Assembly (NCBI RefSeq): GCF_000972845.2
Contig: NC_040032.1
Span: 4,979,073-5,043,072, forward strand
Direction of reading: 5' to 3'
Source of the DNA: Larimichthys crocea
Lineage: Eukaryota; Chordata; Actinopteri; Sciaenidae
Length of the DNA: 64,000 bases
Position numbers and translations under genes: made by a program. Of this stretch, positions 12,650-24,198 are shown one piece after another; the stretch's first letter is position 1, and each line of letters starts with the position of its first letter. Under the pieces are notes generated by a model that had not been told where the DNA came from, searched no databases, and worked only from the letters and a program-made list of their open reading frames with translations.

Positions 12650-14231
12650 CTACAATACAGCAAAATACACAAACGACGAGCCAAGAAAAACTTATGTGAC
12701 GCTTAGGCCATACACAACATGAAGAAAAGTTAATCCTATGCTACAGTTACGTAACACCTTTCACAACAACTCAAACAGCCTCTCAAACCTTAAATTTAAG
12801 ACAATTGAATTGCAATATGAAAAAGCCACCAGGAGTGAAAAACATAGGATATAAATCAAGCATTGCAAATTTTCTATGTAAACAATTAGTTTGACAACAA
12901 TTATTTCAGGACTGGTGTGAAAGATTGCATTCAATACTGAACTAAAATTCAGATTCATCATCTGTACTGGGCATTTACAAACACCTGGCACTTGCATACA
13001 AAGACTGAAAAATATTGTACCGAGAGGATTGTACGTTAGATGAAAAAAAAAAATCAATTTATATCTATTACAAGCAAGGCACTTGATCTCTCTTTGTTGA
13101 AAGGATACAAAAAGCCCTACTGTATGTATTATCGTACAAAGACGCACAATGAAAACAATTAGTCTACCCTTGACACACAGTATGCTGTTGCAAAACCATG
13201 ACACCAACAGAGTATACAAAACACAAAAATTGCTGATCTATGGTATATTTTGGAGGAGGGTGCAGGGGAAGAGCCGGTGCTTCTGGATGACTAAAGATCC
13301 AGAGTGACATCAGATTCTGCTCTGGTCTGGATGGAACATTGGGGTTAAAAAATTGGATTTATTTCATTTTCACTTTTCATGCCTTCTCCATCAGCGAGCC
13401 ATGTATGTGCAAACACATGGCCAAAAACTTGATGCATGCCGAAAAGTCACAAAAATGAGTGAATATTCTCTTGCCTTCTGTGTGTACACCCCATTATTGA
13501 TCTACAACAACTACTGAACATTGGGAAATTCTAATACCGAACTGTTTTAAACAAAAGTGTTGAAAAAGGTACCAAAGTTTCGGTATACCGTGCAGCACTA
13601 ACAAAAGAAAAAACAGCCCTTGAGGCCCAAGCCAAACAAACATTACTTTATCATTTCTGACAGTGGATTGAAGGTGGTTGACAACTGAATAATTTCTCAC
13701 CTGATAGATATATTTTTCAACTTATGGAGGGGTTGTCACTTGAAATGAATGATTTCAGATGCTTCCACTTTTTGTCTGTTGGGTTGGGGGAGAAGGGCAG
13801 GACATGGTGGAGCTGTTTTTCACACTAACTATTTTCTCTCAGATGGTGTCAACGCAGCTGAATAAATAAACTGATGTCTGCCAGTCCCACAACTGGCTGG
13901 TAGATTATACCTGGCAAGAACTGACAAATGAAATGATTTCAAAATCAAAATCTAAAATACTCTGACAACAGTAGAGCAATAATGTGACGCAGTCAAGATT
14001 CAGAATCATATCATCATCATCATGGGTCTTCTTCATAAAAGGGCTGCATGGTTTATTTTATGGTAGACATTTAGACTTGAATTACTTCCCAGCAGTATAT
14101 CCAGCAATCAGAAAACAGAAGTGTATTCCAGAATAACAGCAAACAGCAGAAAAAAAAAGATTTTGTCATGAAGCACAACATGGCATATTTTGAAAAATGC
14201 TGTTTGGTTTGAACACAGTAAGTGTACTCAC
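12650..14231 (-). other. candidate intron 6
   Basis: Sequence between the candidate exons 6 and 7. It contains a decayed hAT end at 13,494-13,600 and short A-runs. The 152-codon minus frame at 12,761-13,219 is rich in F, L, I and C codons from AT-rich DNA, has no splice fit and is treated as chance. Confidence 0.35.
13494..13600 (-). mobile_element. hAT terminus fragment
   Basis: Read on the minus strand it starts tagtgctgcacggtatacc followed by gaaactttggtacc. This is close to the common fish hAT terminus CAGGGCTGCACGGTATACCG. Only one end is present. The other side fades near 13,494, so this is a truncated copy. Confidence 0.5.
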
Positions 14232-14265
14232 ATTGATCGATGTTCCCGTCTGCTTTCCCCTTCTC
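14232..14265 (-). CDS. candidate coding exon 6 of the unknown secreted protein
   Basis: A 34-base minus-strand exon with very good signals: acceptor tgtgctctctgtttgcag and donor AAT|gtgagt. It encodes EKGKADGNIDQ (residues 87-97) and leaves one base, T, to be completed by TG of the last exon to give Leu98. It begins in phase 0, as required by the exon at 14,900-14,943. The charged, glycine- and aspartate-containing peptide slightly resembles an EF-hand loop but is too short to claim one. The exon is tiny, so splice strength and phase are the only evidence. Confidence 0.5.
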
Positions 14266-14899
14266 CTGCAAACAGAGAGCACACACAAAAGTGGTTATTA
14301 CAGGCTTGGAGGAGTGAGACAAAAACAGCCCTTTGTGCAGCTTTTCATGCACCATTCGTTACTTTGCTTCTTCCTCTTTTCTGGGTTCAGAGAAAGACAA
14401 TGACAGAAAACAAAAAGGTGAACAGACGGAAAGAGAATGACAAAGAAAGGAAGACAAAAGAGGGTGAGAGAGAATATATGGTGAATGACAGCAGAGAAAC
14501 GAGAGACTTGTAAAAGGTGAATCCCAGAATCAATTAATTCCCCTTAATTGGAAATACACTTGCCAACAGGCTGCAAAATGGCAAGTGTCACCATATTGTA
14601 CTGGAATGTTTATCAGGATGTCAAACCACTGATACCACAAAAATAAACTGTGATTCATTTGTCTGCCGTACGTATGAGTATGACATTGACATGTAGTTTC
14701 AAATTAATCAGCATAAATGTCATTTTCAATCATAGTTTAGGTTTAAAGTGTTAGCATGTACTGTATGGTCTGTTATTAATTAGTTGTAATTCCATTATCG
14801 TTTAGAGATGCAGCAATATGGAATTTCCGGGCTGAAAATGATACTGCAAAGCTGAGGGATGATAAAGACAGGCAATAGTTACAAGGGACATACACGTAC
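14266..14899 (-). other. candidate intron 5
   Basis: Sequence between the candidate exons 5 and 6. The plus-strand frames at 14,190-14,513 and 14,197-14,403 are purine-rich chance frames. No repeat or RNA is recognised. Confidence 0.35.
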
Positions 14900-14943
14900 A
14901 AGTGTTGAGGATATCAGAAGAGAAAAGTTGTCCTGCAGCATCA
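14900..14943 (-). CDS. candidate coding exon 5 of the unknown secreted protein
   Basis: A 44-base minus-strand exon. The acceptor is excellent (tctgcccccgtcactgctcag) and the donor CTT|gtacgt is moderate. The first two bases, TG, complete Leu72, then MLQDNFSLLISSTL follows (residues 73-86), ending in phase 0. N77-F-S79 is an N-glycosylation sequon, consistent with a secretory-pathway product. The other two frames hit a stop inside the exon or at the next junction, so only the frame used here is compatible with exons 4 and 6. The stretch is hydrophobic and probably helical. Confidence 0.45.
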
Positions 14944-15142
14944 CTGAGCAGTGACGGGGGCAGATAAGAAAATGTGAGACAATATTCTTGGCCCATCTGA
15001 ATACTAAGGTATTTCACAAAATCGTTATGTGGCAGTCAACAGGAGTGTGGATAAAAAAGTCAAAAAGTGAACAGAGCTTTAAAAAGAAATGCAGGTAATA
15101 AAAGCTGTATGTTTTGCAGGGCTCAAAATGAAAATTTTTACA

Positions 15143-16171
15143 TTTTAAAATAGGGATGTAAACAGTTAATCGTCAAAAAGAATTTAATCGATTAAAAGTA
15201 ATTAATCAGGTTAACTGAATCTAGGGCCATTTCAGTGAAATGTCATGGTGTCGCCAGTTGAGGGCCACACCGAAAGTACCTGAATGTAACGCGGCGACAG
15301 ACCCGGAGTGGAATATGGAGCATTTCAAACTAAGTAATGATGACACTCAGTGTAAACTCTGCGGTGCTACGTTTAAGTTCAGCAGCTCTACGAGTTCACT
15401 AAGATACCACCTTCAAAACCTGCAGGCGTGTTGACGCGCTAGCAATTAGCACTAGCCACTAAGAATTAAATACATGCTGATGCTAACATGCTAATGCTAA
15501 TTACTAGCCCATCATCGCTATCTGCTCCTGTGTGTAAATAAACATGCTCAGCACACTCGTCACTCTCAACATTTCTGCGGGAAATTGTTTAATAGAGGCC
15601 CTCTAATTTTACGGTCACCTTCCTCAGGGATGATTGAAGCTGTGTTCAGTACTACTGTACATGTTACTGTAAATTTCCAGAACTAGTAATCTTACTGTGA
15701 CCTTTCTCAGAACAAGGGAGATTATAATTAGTGCTGCTAATGTTTCAAGTTTTTCATCTAAGTACTTTACCAGATAATTATATGTAGGCTTAATATAATA
15801 TTAATATTGTGTAGGCTAAGCCCATATTGTATAGCTTTAAAAAATATTTTATGTTGCTTAATGTTTCACATGCAACAGGTGAGCCAGTGCACAATTATTT
15901 TTTTTATGTATTTCAATTTTCTGTGCAGAATTTATTTTGGTTAAATGCCATATCTGTACCATATCCCAACTGGTACAATAAAACATTAGTTGAGGAATAT
16001 AACATGCATTTTTTATTCAGTATATAAGCAATATTTTGCTTTATGTTAAAGACACCGTGAGAAATGGATGTTCTCAGGAAAAAAGACGCTTATCAGTTAA
16101 TCGTTAAATCGATAAGGTCAATCAACTAACGATTAATGAATTAATCGATAATTTGCATCCCTATTTTAAAA
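15143..16171. mobile_element. non-autonomous hAT element with perfect 8-bp target duplication
   Basis: The terminal repeats are tagggatgtaaacagttaat on the left (from 15,151) and its near complement, ending attt-gcatccc-ta, on the right (to 16,163). Identical 8-bp duplications ttttaaaa flank it at 15,143-15,150 and 16,164-16,171. Inside, AT-rich subterminal blocks carry repeated ttaatcg motifs, typical transposase-binding repeats. The 1,013-bp body keeps only the BED-finger end of a transposase (15,240-15,434), so this is an internal deletion of an autonomous hAT. The perfect duplication suggests a fairly recent insertion. It lies in candidate intron 4. Confidence 0.85.
15240..15434 (+). pseudogene. 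hAT transposase N-terminal BED zinc-finger remnant
   Basis: A 64-codon frame. The second half (residues about 27-64) is a BED-type zinc finger: MEHFKLSNDDTQCKLCG, then a serine-rich linker, then SLRYHLQNLQAC. The C-x2-C pair and the leucine/histidine helix (H...C) fit the fold used by hAT transposases for DNA binding. The catalytic RNase H-like domain and hAT dimerisation region are absent, because the frame stops at once. It is a relic unless spliced to something else, for which I see no evidence. Confidence 0.65.
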
Positions 16172-16289
16172 TTAACAGGTTGGCAACCAGGTAGCTGCTC
16201 AATTAAAGCAACCAAAAACATTCTTTGTAGCCTGGGTTTTAGGTTTTTTAGGGTTCAAAGGTACCCTCAAATTCTGCTGTGAAGGCTCC

Positions 16290-16708
16290 TAACATGGGAC
16301 TCACACAGGGGACATAAGCGCCGCGGAACAGCTGCGCTGCGGTTTAGCTTCGTCCTCTGTCCGGCGTCAACTCACACCGGGCGCGTGTTGGCAGCATAAC
16401 GGCAGGTGACTTTGCTTCTCCGACGTGGAAGAGATTAGAAAAAGCATCTGTTATGTCATAAATTATTGTGTGTTGTTCCACTTCAAAAATTAGTCGCTCA
16501 TCATCCATGTTGAGACCCTTTGATCGATTGATTGCTCACCTGGTGCTATGAAATTTACGAGGTTTAGCTGCGGCTCGCGTCAAAAATAGAAATGCTACAG
16601 AATGCTTGCGCTGTGGTGCGGAGAGACGCCGCGGCGTGCCCTGTGTGAGTGCTCTCATTGACTAGACTGGTTACGTGGCGCGTACGCCCCCATTGTGAGT
16701 GGGCCTTA
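16290..16708. mobile_element. Harbinger-like non-autonomous element
   Basis: Related inverted ends: on the left, catgggactcacacagggg followed by gccgcgg. On the right, read in reverse, ggcccactcacaatgggggc, with an inner actcacacagggcac and gccgcggcg block. The GC-rich TIRs of the 'gggcccactcacac' type and a 3-bp TWA-like flank (taa at 16,290-16,292 and tta at 16,706-16,708) fit PIF/Harbinger MITEs of fish. No transposase is present. CpG content is much higher than in neighbouring DNA. The family call is from memory and the end positions may be off by a few bases. Confidence 0.55.
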
Positions 16709-16905
16709 ATTGAACCCTGGTGCACAATAAACAACTGGACCTAGACTGCTTGAAAGAGTTGGTCTCAGTCAGGCCAATTGTTATGATAGCAGCTTTTACC
16801 ACAATTTCATTTAGTTAAATTACTAATGAACCTGAAAATGAAATTAACATACAAAATGAAAAAGAATTTAGCCAAATTTCATAAGATTTGGAATCCCTTT
16901 CTTAC

Positions 16906-16938
16906 ATTCTTGGAGAACTGTGATTTTGGTGAAGTGAT
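16906..16938 (-). CDS. candidate coding exon 4 of the unknown secreted protein
   Basis: A 33-base minus-strand exon with strong signals on both sides: acceptor cgctctccctgtttacag and donor AAT|gtaaga. The first two bases, AT, join the G left by exon 3 to give Asp61. Then HFTKITVLQE follows (residues 62-71), leaving one base, T, that makes Leu72 with exon 5. A longer minus frame runs through this segment from 17,120, but its upstream part is the polypyrimidine tract and intron. Confidence 0.5.
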
Positions 16939-17108
16939 CTGTAAACAGGGAGAGCGAATAGCAAATGAGCACCCCAAAATAAATCCGTATTAGTAATATT
17001 TAAATATTTCTGTTTTGATTTGAACTGGAACAAGACAACACTGAACCGGAACATGCACTTGCTACTGTGTACAAAAGCATCTGTTTTAGAGACAATTTGT
17101 GTGACTAA

Positions 17109-17240
17109 GGGTGCTTTCACACTTGTAGTTCAGTTCAGTTGGTGTGAAACCAGGGGGAAAATGCTGCGTTTTAGTTAGTCTGGATCATATTCACAAATTG
17201 CCTTTTTCCAAACAAACAAAAAGGAGACAGCAATGGACAC
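17109..17240 (+). mobile_element. MITE-like terminus
   Basis: The stretch gtgctttcacacttgtagtt followed by cagttcagttggtgtgaaacc recalls a common fish MITE end ('GTGCTTTCACACCTGTAGTTCGGTTC'). No matching right end (gtgaaagcac) was found, so this is a one-ended fragment in candidate intron 3. Confidence 0.4.
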
Positions 17241-17339
17241 CACAGTTGTAGAGATTGTCACCCAAAAGGCCAGGAATTGGTTGCCAATTTCCAAAAAAAG
17301 AAAAAGGAAAAAAAAGGTTGCCAATGACAACCTGGCAAG

Positions 17340-20300
17340 CATAACTGTCAAGCCTTGTCTTGTATTATGAATTAATAATGAATGTGAGGGTAAAAGCTTT
17401 GAATGGCTGGACGAAATGGTTGGACCAAAAGTATTTTGATGTGCATTGTGTGCTTGTTAGCTACTGATCACCTGTGCTAGTTACAGCACCAGGAACATCG
17501 CGTTGCATACATTTATCTAAACCGGAGGTGCAATTTAACGTGCTGGCAAAACAAAGGATCGACAGGCCGTTTAAAAATAGAACAGAAGCGGGTCTTCCAA
17601 TGCAACGCTGCTTCTGAAGAAGCCAATATGTGGCAGAAATTGAAGTGTTCTGACATTTTGCATTGTTGTCCCTCAGTGTAGATGTCAGCGGTAATGAGGC
17701 TCAGTGATAAAACATGTGTGTGTCTGCAAGGCCCTCTTGGCTTCCCGGGAGACCGAGAGTCTCACGAAAAACGCAGCAGTTTTAGTGCCTACTGTCATTG
17801 CCTCCTTCTTCGTCTCTACATCTTTATCCCTCTCTCTTTCTACCATCTGTCCATCTTAATTGCAGACGTGCTTCCTCATGATGGCAGGATAAAATTGAGT
17901 GTGCTCATCAGCACCGCCTTCCATCATCTCAAGCGCCGCTGTTTGATCAATTGATTAGGGAATCAAACCAAGCATAGAGGTGAAAGAAAGGCTATGTGCC
18001 TCTTTCTAAAAATACAGTCCTCTCTTTACCATGACTCTCCAGGGTTCTTTTTGTCACTTTCCTTTATACATTTATGCATTCATTGTAGGATATTTTATAT
18101 GGTGTGAAATAATACTTTAGTAATAACTGGAGTCGTAAAGCAAAGTAGAATAACAGTTAATTGGGGGTAGTTTTTTCTCTTGCAATGCAACACTTCCACT
18201 TTCAGTGGGTGGAGAAATGTAAATAACTACCACCAGAATATCATTTGAGCAAATAGGCTAAACTCACTGAGTTTCAATTAGAGAAATCTGATGCTTTTCT
18301 CCACCATATTTCCTCTTGTGATAGAAGCCGATTACAGAGTTGTATTTTTACATAAAACCTGACTGCCCAGTGCAATTAGGATTATGTGATAAGATTATGA
18401 GACCAGTAGGGATGCTGAGAGCTATGCACAACAGGGTAAGGCAGGAGATCCTCAAGCCTGAGGCTTTAAATTTCCACACATAACTGGATGTCTCAGGTAA
18501 TATTGTTATTTTCTAGGCAGTTTAGGCTACTCGGAAATGCCACCAATTGGCATTAAATATAAAAAGTATTTCAACATATCCGGATGGTTTAACTACTTCC
18601 GTCTTCAAGCAGCAAGTCATATGCATTGAGAGGTTAGGGGTAGCATGTGACAGATGATGCAAGACAGCATATTCCTGCACATAACCCATGGTCACCTAGC
18701 ACATGAATACAAGGTAGGGTGTGCTAAAATCATAATTTATTTACATAATTTACATAAGTTTATTTTACTGCCTTTTAACAAGTTTAAGTCAAGGGTAGGT
18801 TTGTATCTGCTAATCATGCAGCAGTAGTTACTGTGGTTATATAGATGTGTACCTCTGCTATAGCTTCACATACTGAAGATGCAATCATAGCACTGTGAGT
18901 TAAACTGAAGTAAAAACATCCTCCATGTGTCATGGCTGTTTCAAGTTTTATTGGTTCTTATGGTAGCAATATAGTTGAAGTGTTCAAACTCAACAAGATT
19001 GTTATACCCTCTCAAAAAACTAGTACTACAAACAAATCTCTGAAAGCTACATGCCTCCATCTCACCCAGACTAAACAAGGATCTGACATTGCTGCCACAC
19101 GGACTGACATTTTGTAGGAATGCAATTTTAACAGCAAGGTAATTCAAGCCAAGCTGTGTCTTTTATGAAGGCTGCTTGAATACACGTCTTTTCCTCACAC
19201 ACTTACATGTGACACTATGAAGGCACTTTTCATTCAAGTACTGATATGTTTATATGTGCCAACTTTATTTTCTCATTAACAAAAGTCTCTGGTAGAATTA
19301 ACTGTCTGCATACCAACAACACTGCAGCTTCAATATGTCGATTAAGCAGCGCTTTAGTCATTTTAAGATATGTGGAGCATATTGATACCCTGACCTTTTT
19401 AATATACTGCCTAATAGGACAGAGTAGTATCCCAGATCAGGAGCAGGGATAGAAAGATGAATCTATTCGTATAGGTTTTCGCAAGAATTTATCTTTCTAC
19501 ATTCAATAGTTAGTCCTTGTTTCATGTTTATTGCTTAGAAATAAGGGACCTGTCTTACCTCAGAGTAGGCCAACTAGCAAAAATAAGCCAAATAATGAAC
19601 TAAATGAAATAAGTGAATTAAAGAAAAATCCTAAAACAGTGAATCCTAAAACAGAACTAAAGTTGAACAAATTCCAGCCTTTTCCCCCTACATCATTAGC
19701 TTGAGTAGATTCATATTTCTGGAGTCATTTTCATTTACTCAGATTTGCCCCCCACATCTGAAGACAAAGTCATAAGCATCCATGTCTGATAAAGGCAGGA
19801 AATTCTTTTTATAAAACCTGATGCTGTATTTGAGTCCACAATAATGTAATCAATCATTCAATCAGAATTTGATTACACAATTGAAATACTAAATTATTAG
19901 AATAATTGACGTATTTCATAATTCTTGATGGAACTATTTACAAAATGAAAGTAACAATCTCAGGATGTTACTACATTAACATGTTTTATATATGTTTGTA
20001 TTTTTTTTATTGAAATTATTTTATCATTTATTAATTTATACCGGTAATAATTATCAGTAGCTGCAAGACAAGAAAATTTAATTTAACAAAAAAGTGCTTG
20101 AAAGGTCTACCACTTAATCACTTCTTGTGCCTATCAGGTTTTCTAAAATTAACACCATGTCACATAACTCTTATCAAACCTTTTTGGCAATTGTGTATTC
20201 ATTAGAGTGGTGTCTGAGATTGTTGGTTTCCTCATTTGCTCTCCAGAGCCAGAAGAGTCCTGAGACAAAAACTGTAGATAATAATGTTTTGTGAATTAGG

Positions 20301-23300
20301 CATGGCGTACAGCAGAAGAATTGGGATATGGTGTTTTAATGTTAATACATTCACTAAGATTGGCGATTAATACAGTTTTATTCTTAATTACAATTTTAGT
20401 TTCCAATGAAAACAAGATACATTAGAGAGCGAGAGACTATTCACATCTACATCAACGACAGTGGTCATGATTTCCAAAAACTATGCCTGTTTTTGATTGA
20501 CGATTTGACAAATCAGTTGTTGTTGACTTTTTGAGAACCTCAGAGAAGACGACAAGACCAGATTCTACCAAGAGTGACCACTTTCTGGCATAGAGAGACC
20601 TTTTAGTTGAAAAAAAAAAAACATGAATACTGACACTGTGGTGGTTGTGTCATTGTGTGCTTTCTTACTGTTTGGTTATGACATCACCTTCATCTGTGAC
20701 CAACTCATCTTTACGTTTCCCTCAAACCGGTGGTCCATTTTCACCCTTTTTCCCGAATAATACAGTATGTATACTCATGTCTTTTCTCTCTGAATTCTCC
20801 TCTTACGTTTCCGTAGGGAAAAAAAATAGATCAAATAAAGCCACTATTAAGATTGTCAACTATTTTTACATTAAAGTTCTATAGCTTTACTACCTGGAAA
20901 TAACATATTCTTAATGGTTGCTTTATGACATACAAGTTGGATTCTAGATGTCAAAATTTTTACACCTTGCACCTGTGCATTGCCCTGTTTTATGCACCTG
21001 ATTTATGGATACAGAACTTTTTTGAAAAGAAAAAAAAAGAAAAAAAAGAAAAAAAAAAGCCTCAAGATCATACGCAAAGCACCTCACAACATACTGCGTC
21101 ACCAGCTACCAATACAAATTACTAAATTTTGAAAATATTATTCAGTATCTACCTTCAATATGCACTTTTAAATTTTTAATTTTTAATTTTAAATCTTTTT
21201 TAAATTAGCAGATGGTTGGGCTGAGCACAAACAGTATCCCATTATAATTATAGTAGAGTATTATTATTTCATGTAATAGTAATCATTCCACATGTTCTGT
21301 CTGCCTGAAAGGATTTCTTGAGCTTTGACTTGCAAATTCTCAGGACACAGCCTGAAAAATGGTGAACTAACCCTCTGGGATGTAATGAAATAAAAACTAA
21401 AGCTTTAGGCATACAAGTCATAATCAAATGTAAATGTAGTTGAGGGCCCTACGACTGAAAATGAAAACACATGAGAATAACGTGCCCACATGTAGAGGTG
21501 GCTATTTTCAATCTTTCAATTTCATTGTTCCTGCAGTTATTCCTTATTCATCTGATGCATAACCCCATTACTCTATAGCACAATATCCTCTTTCTCTGTA
21601 GTTAGTGCAAAGTCATTTAAAGACTCCACTCTTTTCACTCCTCATGAAGGCTACTCCCAAACCACATGACGACCTAACTGAAATAGGCAGTAGATAAAGA
21701 CCCTACATGCTTATCAGTGTTGGCCGTGACTATGCTGCAATAATTTTCACTACCAACCCAAGAATTCAGGACTAACTGCAGACACAGTACATCATCCCAG
21801 CTACACCATCACTGAGTTAAATATTAACATGCATACATTAGGGAAATACTAAAAGGTGTGCATATAGTATGAAAGCACATCCTGATACAGGGATGTACTG
21901 ATTTCTTGTACACTTTAGATCAAAACACTTCACTCCATCTGTTATTGCATTGAGTTATTATGCTTCTCTTATCTTGATCTTTATCCATTATCGTATTACT
22001 GTTGAACATTACGGCCCTGTGTAGACAGGATTGACAGAGTCTGACCAATGTGTTTTCATGGCATCTTCCCATCGGCAGCATGTAAAAGGCCCTTTTCAGC
22101 AGGAACATTATGACTTATCATACCAGGAAAGGCACAGGTATAAATAATGTCATTTCATTTAGGAGTTCCCTGCTAATACACATGCTTGACTTACTGGACT
22201 ACTTAAATGGGATGAAGCCATCGTTAATGTTATTAGTTGTAACAGCTTTTCCTGCTATGACAAGAGCAAATGCAAACATTTATTTGGGTGTACTGGTGCA
22301 AGTGACTCTGGGTTCTGATACCTAGATCTCTCAATTAATTTTATAAAATCTGTTCTCCCTCCTCTCTTCTTCTCATTAGCAAGAAGCAGTGTACAAAAAC
22401 ATTCAGCTAGCAGCTTCTAATTTTAGCCTGCGCTGACAAATATCGCAGGCAGCAGGTCATATCAGCTGTCATTAATTAACATTAATTCCATGAGTAACTT
22501 GATGAAAGACCAGCATTTAACTGTGGTTGGGTTGGTGTGCTCTGCAGTCGGTGTCTGTACTCTGCCAAAGAATGTTTTGCGAGGCAAGTATCACCCTGTA
22601 ACACTGCTGTGAGTGTTTTTGTGGTTCACAGCAGAGGCCTTCATGGGTCCACCCAACTACCGTACATCCACACATAACTGCTGGAGGCTGTGCAGGATGT
22701 AAAAAGCCAAACTGATAAATTGGTCAAGATCTGTTTGCTAGTAAAACAATCTTCATGTTCACGTCATAATTTCAAGAGGGCATTCCACCACTTAGACTTT
22801 TCATACAGTACCATATCAATACTTGAAGGTTATCTCAGCTTTATAGGACCTCCAGTATTGGAAAAAAAGTTGTTTGTGAAAACTAAAGCACACTAAAGTC
22901 AGTAGGCCACTGTTGTTTTGTTGTGCCAGATACATATATTATCAACATTTTATATCCGTTGCTTGTTATTTATTGTTCTGTGTATAATGAGCATCTTTAG
23001 CACAATGAATTGAATTACGACGGATTGAGTCCTACCTTATTTCATGCATCATTGAAGCACAATGCATTCCTGTCCTTTGTTTGATCTTAAATATTCATAC
23101 AGGCATCTCAGTTGCTCTATAGGTATCCAACAGGGTCCCCAGGAAGTTGAAAAATAGTCAAAAGCTTTCATTAATTGCTTTATTGCTCATTCTTTTTTTC
23201 TGTAACGCCCGTAAGAGACTCCATTGTTCCTCTGTTTACATGTTTTGTATTGTTTGGGGAGGATTTTAGTCATAGAAAAAAAAAGAAAATCTGGCACCAC

Positions 23301-23948
23301 TTATTCATTCCCATAGGCTTTGAGAATGCATCCTGCATAATCATTTGAATTCACAGAGCCGTATGATTTCACCGCAGGATCGACATTAAATTCTTGTGCC
23401 AATTGACAGCTTTTATAAGTTCCAATTCTGGCCTGATAGACGGAGGGGGAATGCCTGTAACCCTTTTTTTGTTTCAAGGGATTTCAAAGAACCGAATCAC
23501 CAGGGCAAAATTACATTCCACAGCTGGCTGCCAACTTGGCAATGCCCAAAGTGAGTCAGGCTTAGAACAGACCAGGGGGTGTACATGCTTCATTTCACAA
23601 AGAATTAGGACGACTGCAGGGATGTGTGTTATGTGTCTGTCTGTGCGTCTTTCTGACAACCTGTTAGTGCTTTATGTGCTTTCTGTTCTGCTGATGCAAA
23701 GAACAATTGTTAAAGGGATGCATCAAAATCATTATTCTGGCAAAGGCCCGTTTGTTCACAGGAAGTTGTTTTCCCCTCTGTTTAGCCTGTTAATCTCTTG
23801 CCATCATAAATGTAACCAGGCAAGCTCATTCAAAAACATGTTTAAGCAATTATCTCAAAACTGTAAATGGATAAACAAATGAAAGCTCAGATTAAAAACA
23901 AGTCAGTGTTCAGTGTTAGTTGTTAGTTGTAACCATTATTAAAAGTAA
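17340..23948 (-). other. candidate intron 3, left part
   Basis: Long non-coding stretch. It includes an A-rich low-complexity tract at 21,023-21,059 and AT-rich blocks near 20,000-20,050 and 21,165-21,195. Three segments are complex, repeat-free and could be conserved non-coding elements: about 17,650-17,960, 22,380-22,520 (reverse-palindromic ttaattaa motifs) and 23,290-23,660. Two micro-exon look-alikes were considered and rejected. No RNA gene is recognised. Confidence 0.4.
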
Positions 23949-24198
23949 ACTCGAGACTAGAGTTGCCAAATCTATCTATCTATCAATATGATAGGCTGTT
24001 TCCGCACGCTGGGTCCGCCCGTCTGTTAGCTGATTGGCTGTTCGTGTGTTTCTGCCAGCAAGAACGAACTCCATGAAGACAGCTCTGCTCCAATAGAAAT
24101 TTCGCGTCAAAACAAACAACACGCCAAAGAACCGAGATACTTTGTCTGGTATAGTATCGTGGTTACTCATTTTGGTATCGTGACAACTCTACTCAAGA
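23949..24198. mobile_element. short hAT-type MITE with 8-bp target duplication
   Basis: A 234-bp body (23,957-24,190) starts ctagagttgccaa and ends tttggtatcgtgacaactct, so the outer ends are inverted (agagttg and caactct). The flanks are 8-bp near-identical duplications, actcgaga and actcaaga (7 of 8). A short (TCTA)n run lies just inside the left end. It resembles a fish MITE family with 'gttaccacgatacc' motifs. No coding content. Confidence 0.7.

Noticed and set aside
12761..13219. 152-codon minus-strand open frame
   Set aside because: Composition is that of AT-rich intron (F, L, I, C, V), it lies between two better exon candidates, and it has no splice or domain support.
17730..17765. 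Collagen-like peptide GPLGFPGDR on the plus strand after a ctgcaag acceptor-like site
   Set aside because: Only three Gly-X-Y triplets. The frame then loses the pattern, no donor follows, and no neighbouring collagen exon is seen.
18880..18915. Possible minus-strand exon next to gtttttacttcag
   Set aside because: The donor (gtgaag) is weak and the frame does not join the others cleanly.
19559..19573. 15-base minus-strand micro-exon look-alike with good acceptor and gtaaga donor
   Set aside because: In the phase required by the candidate gene it introduces a TGA stop, and it has no other partner.
23394..23882. 162-codon plus-strand open frame
   Set aside because: No domain, mixed composition and overlap with a minus-strand frame. 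The region looks like non-coding, possibly conserved sequence.
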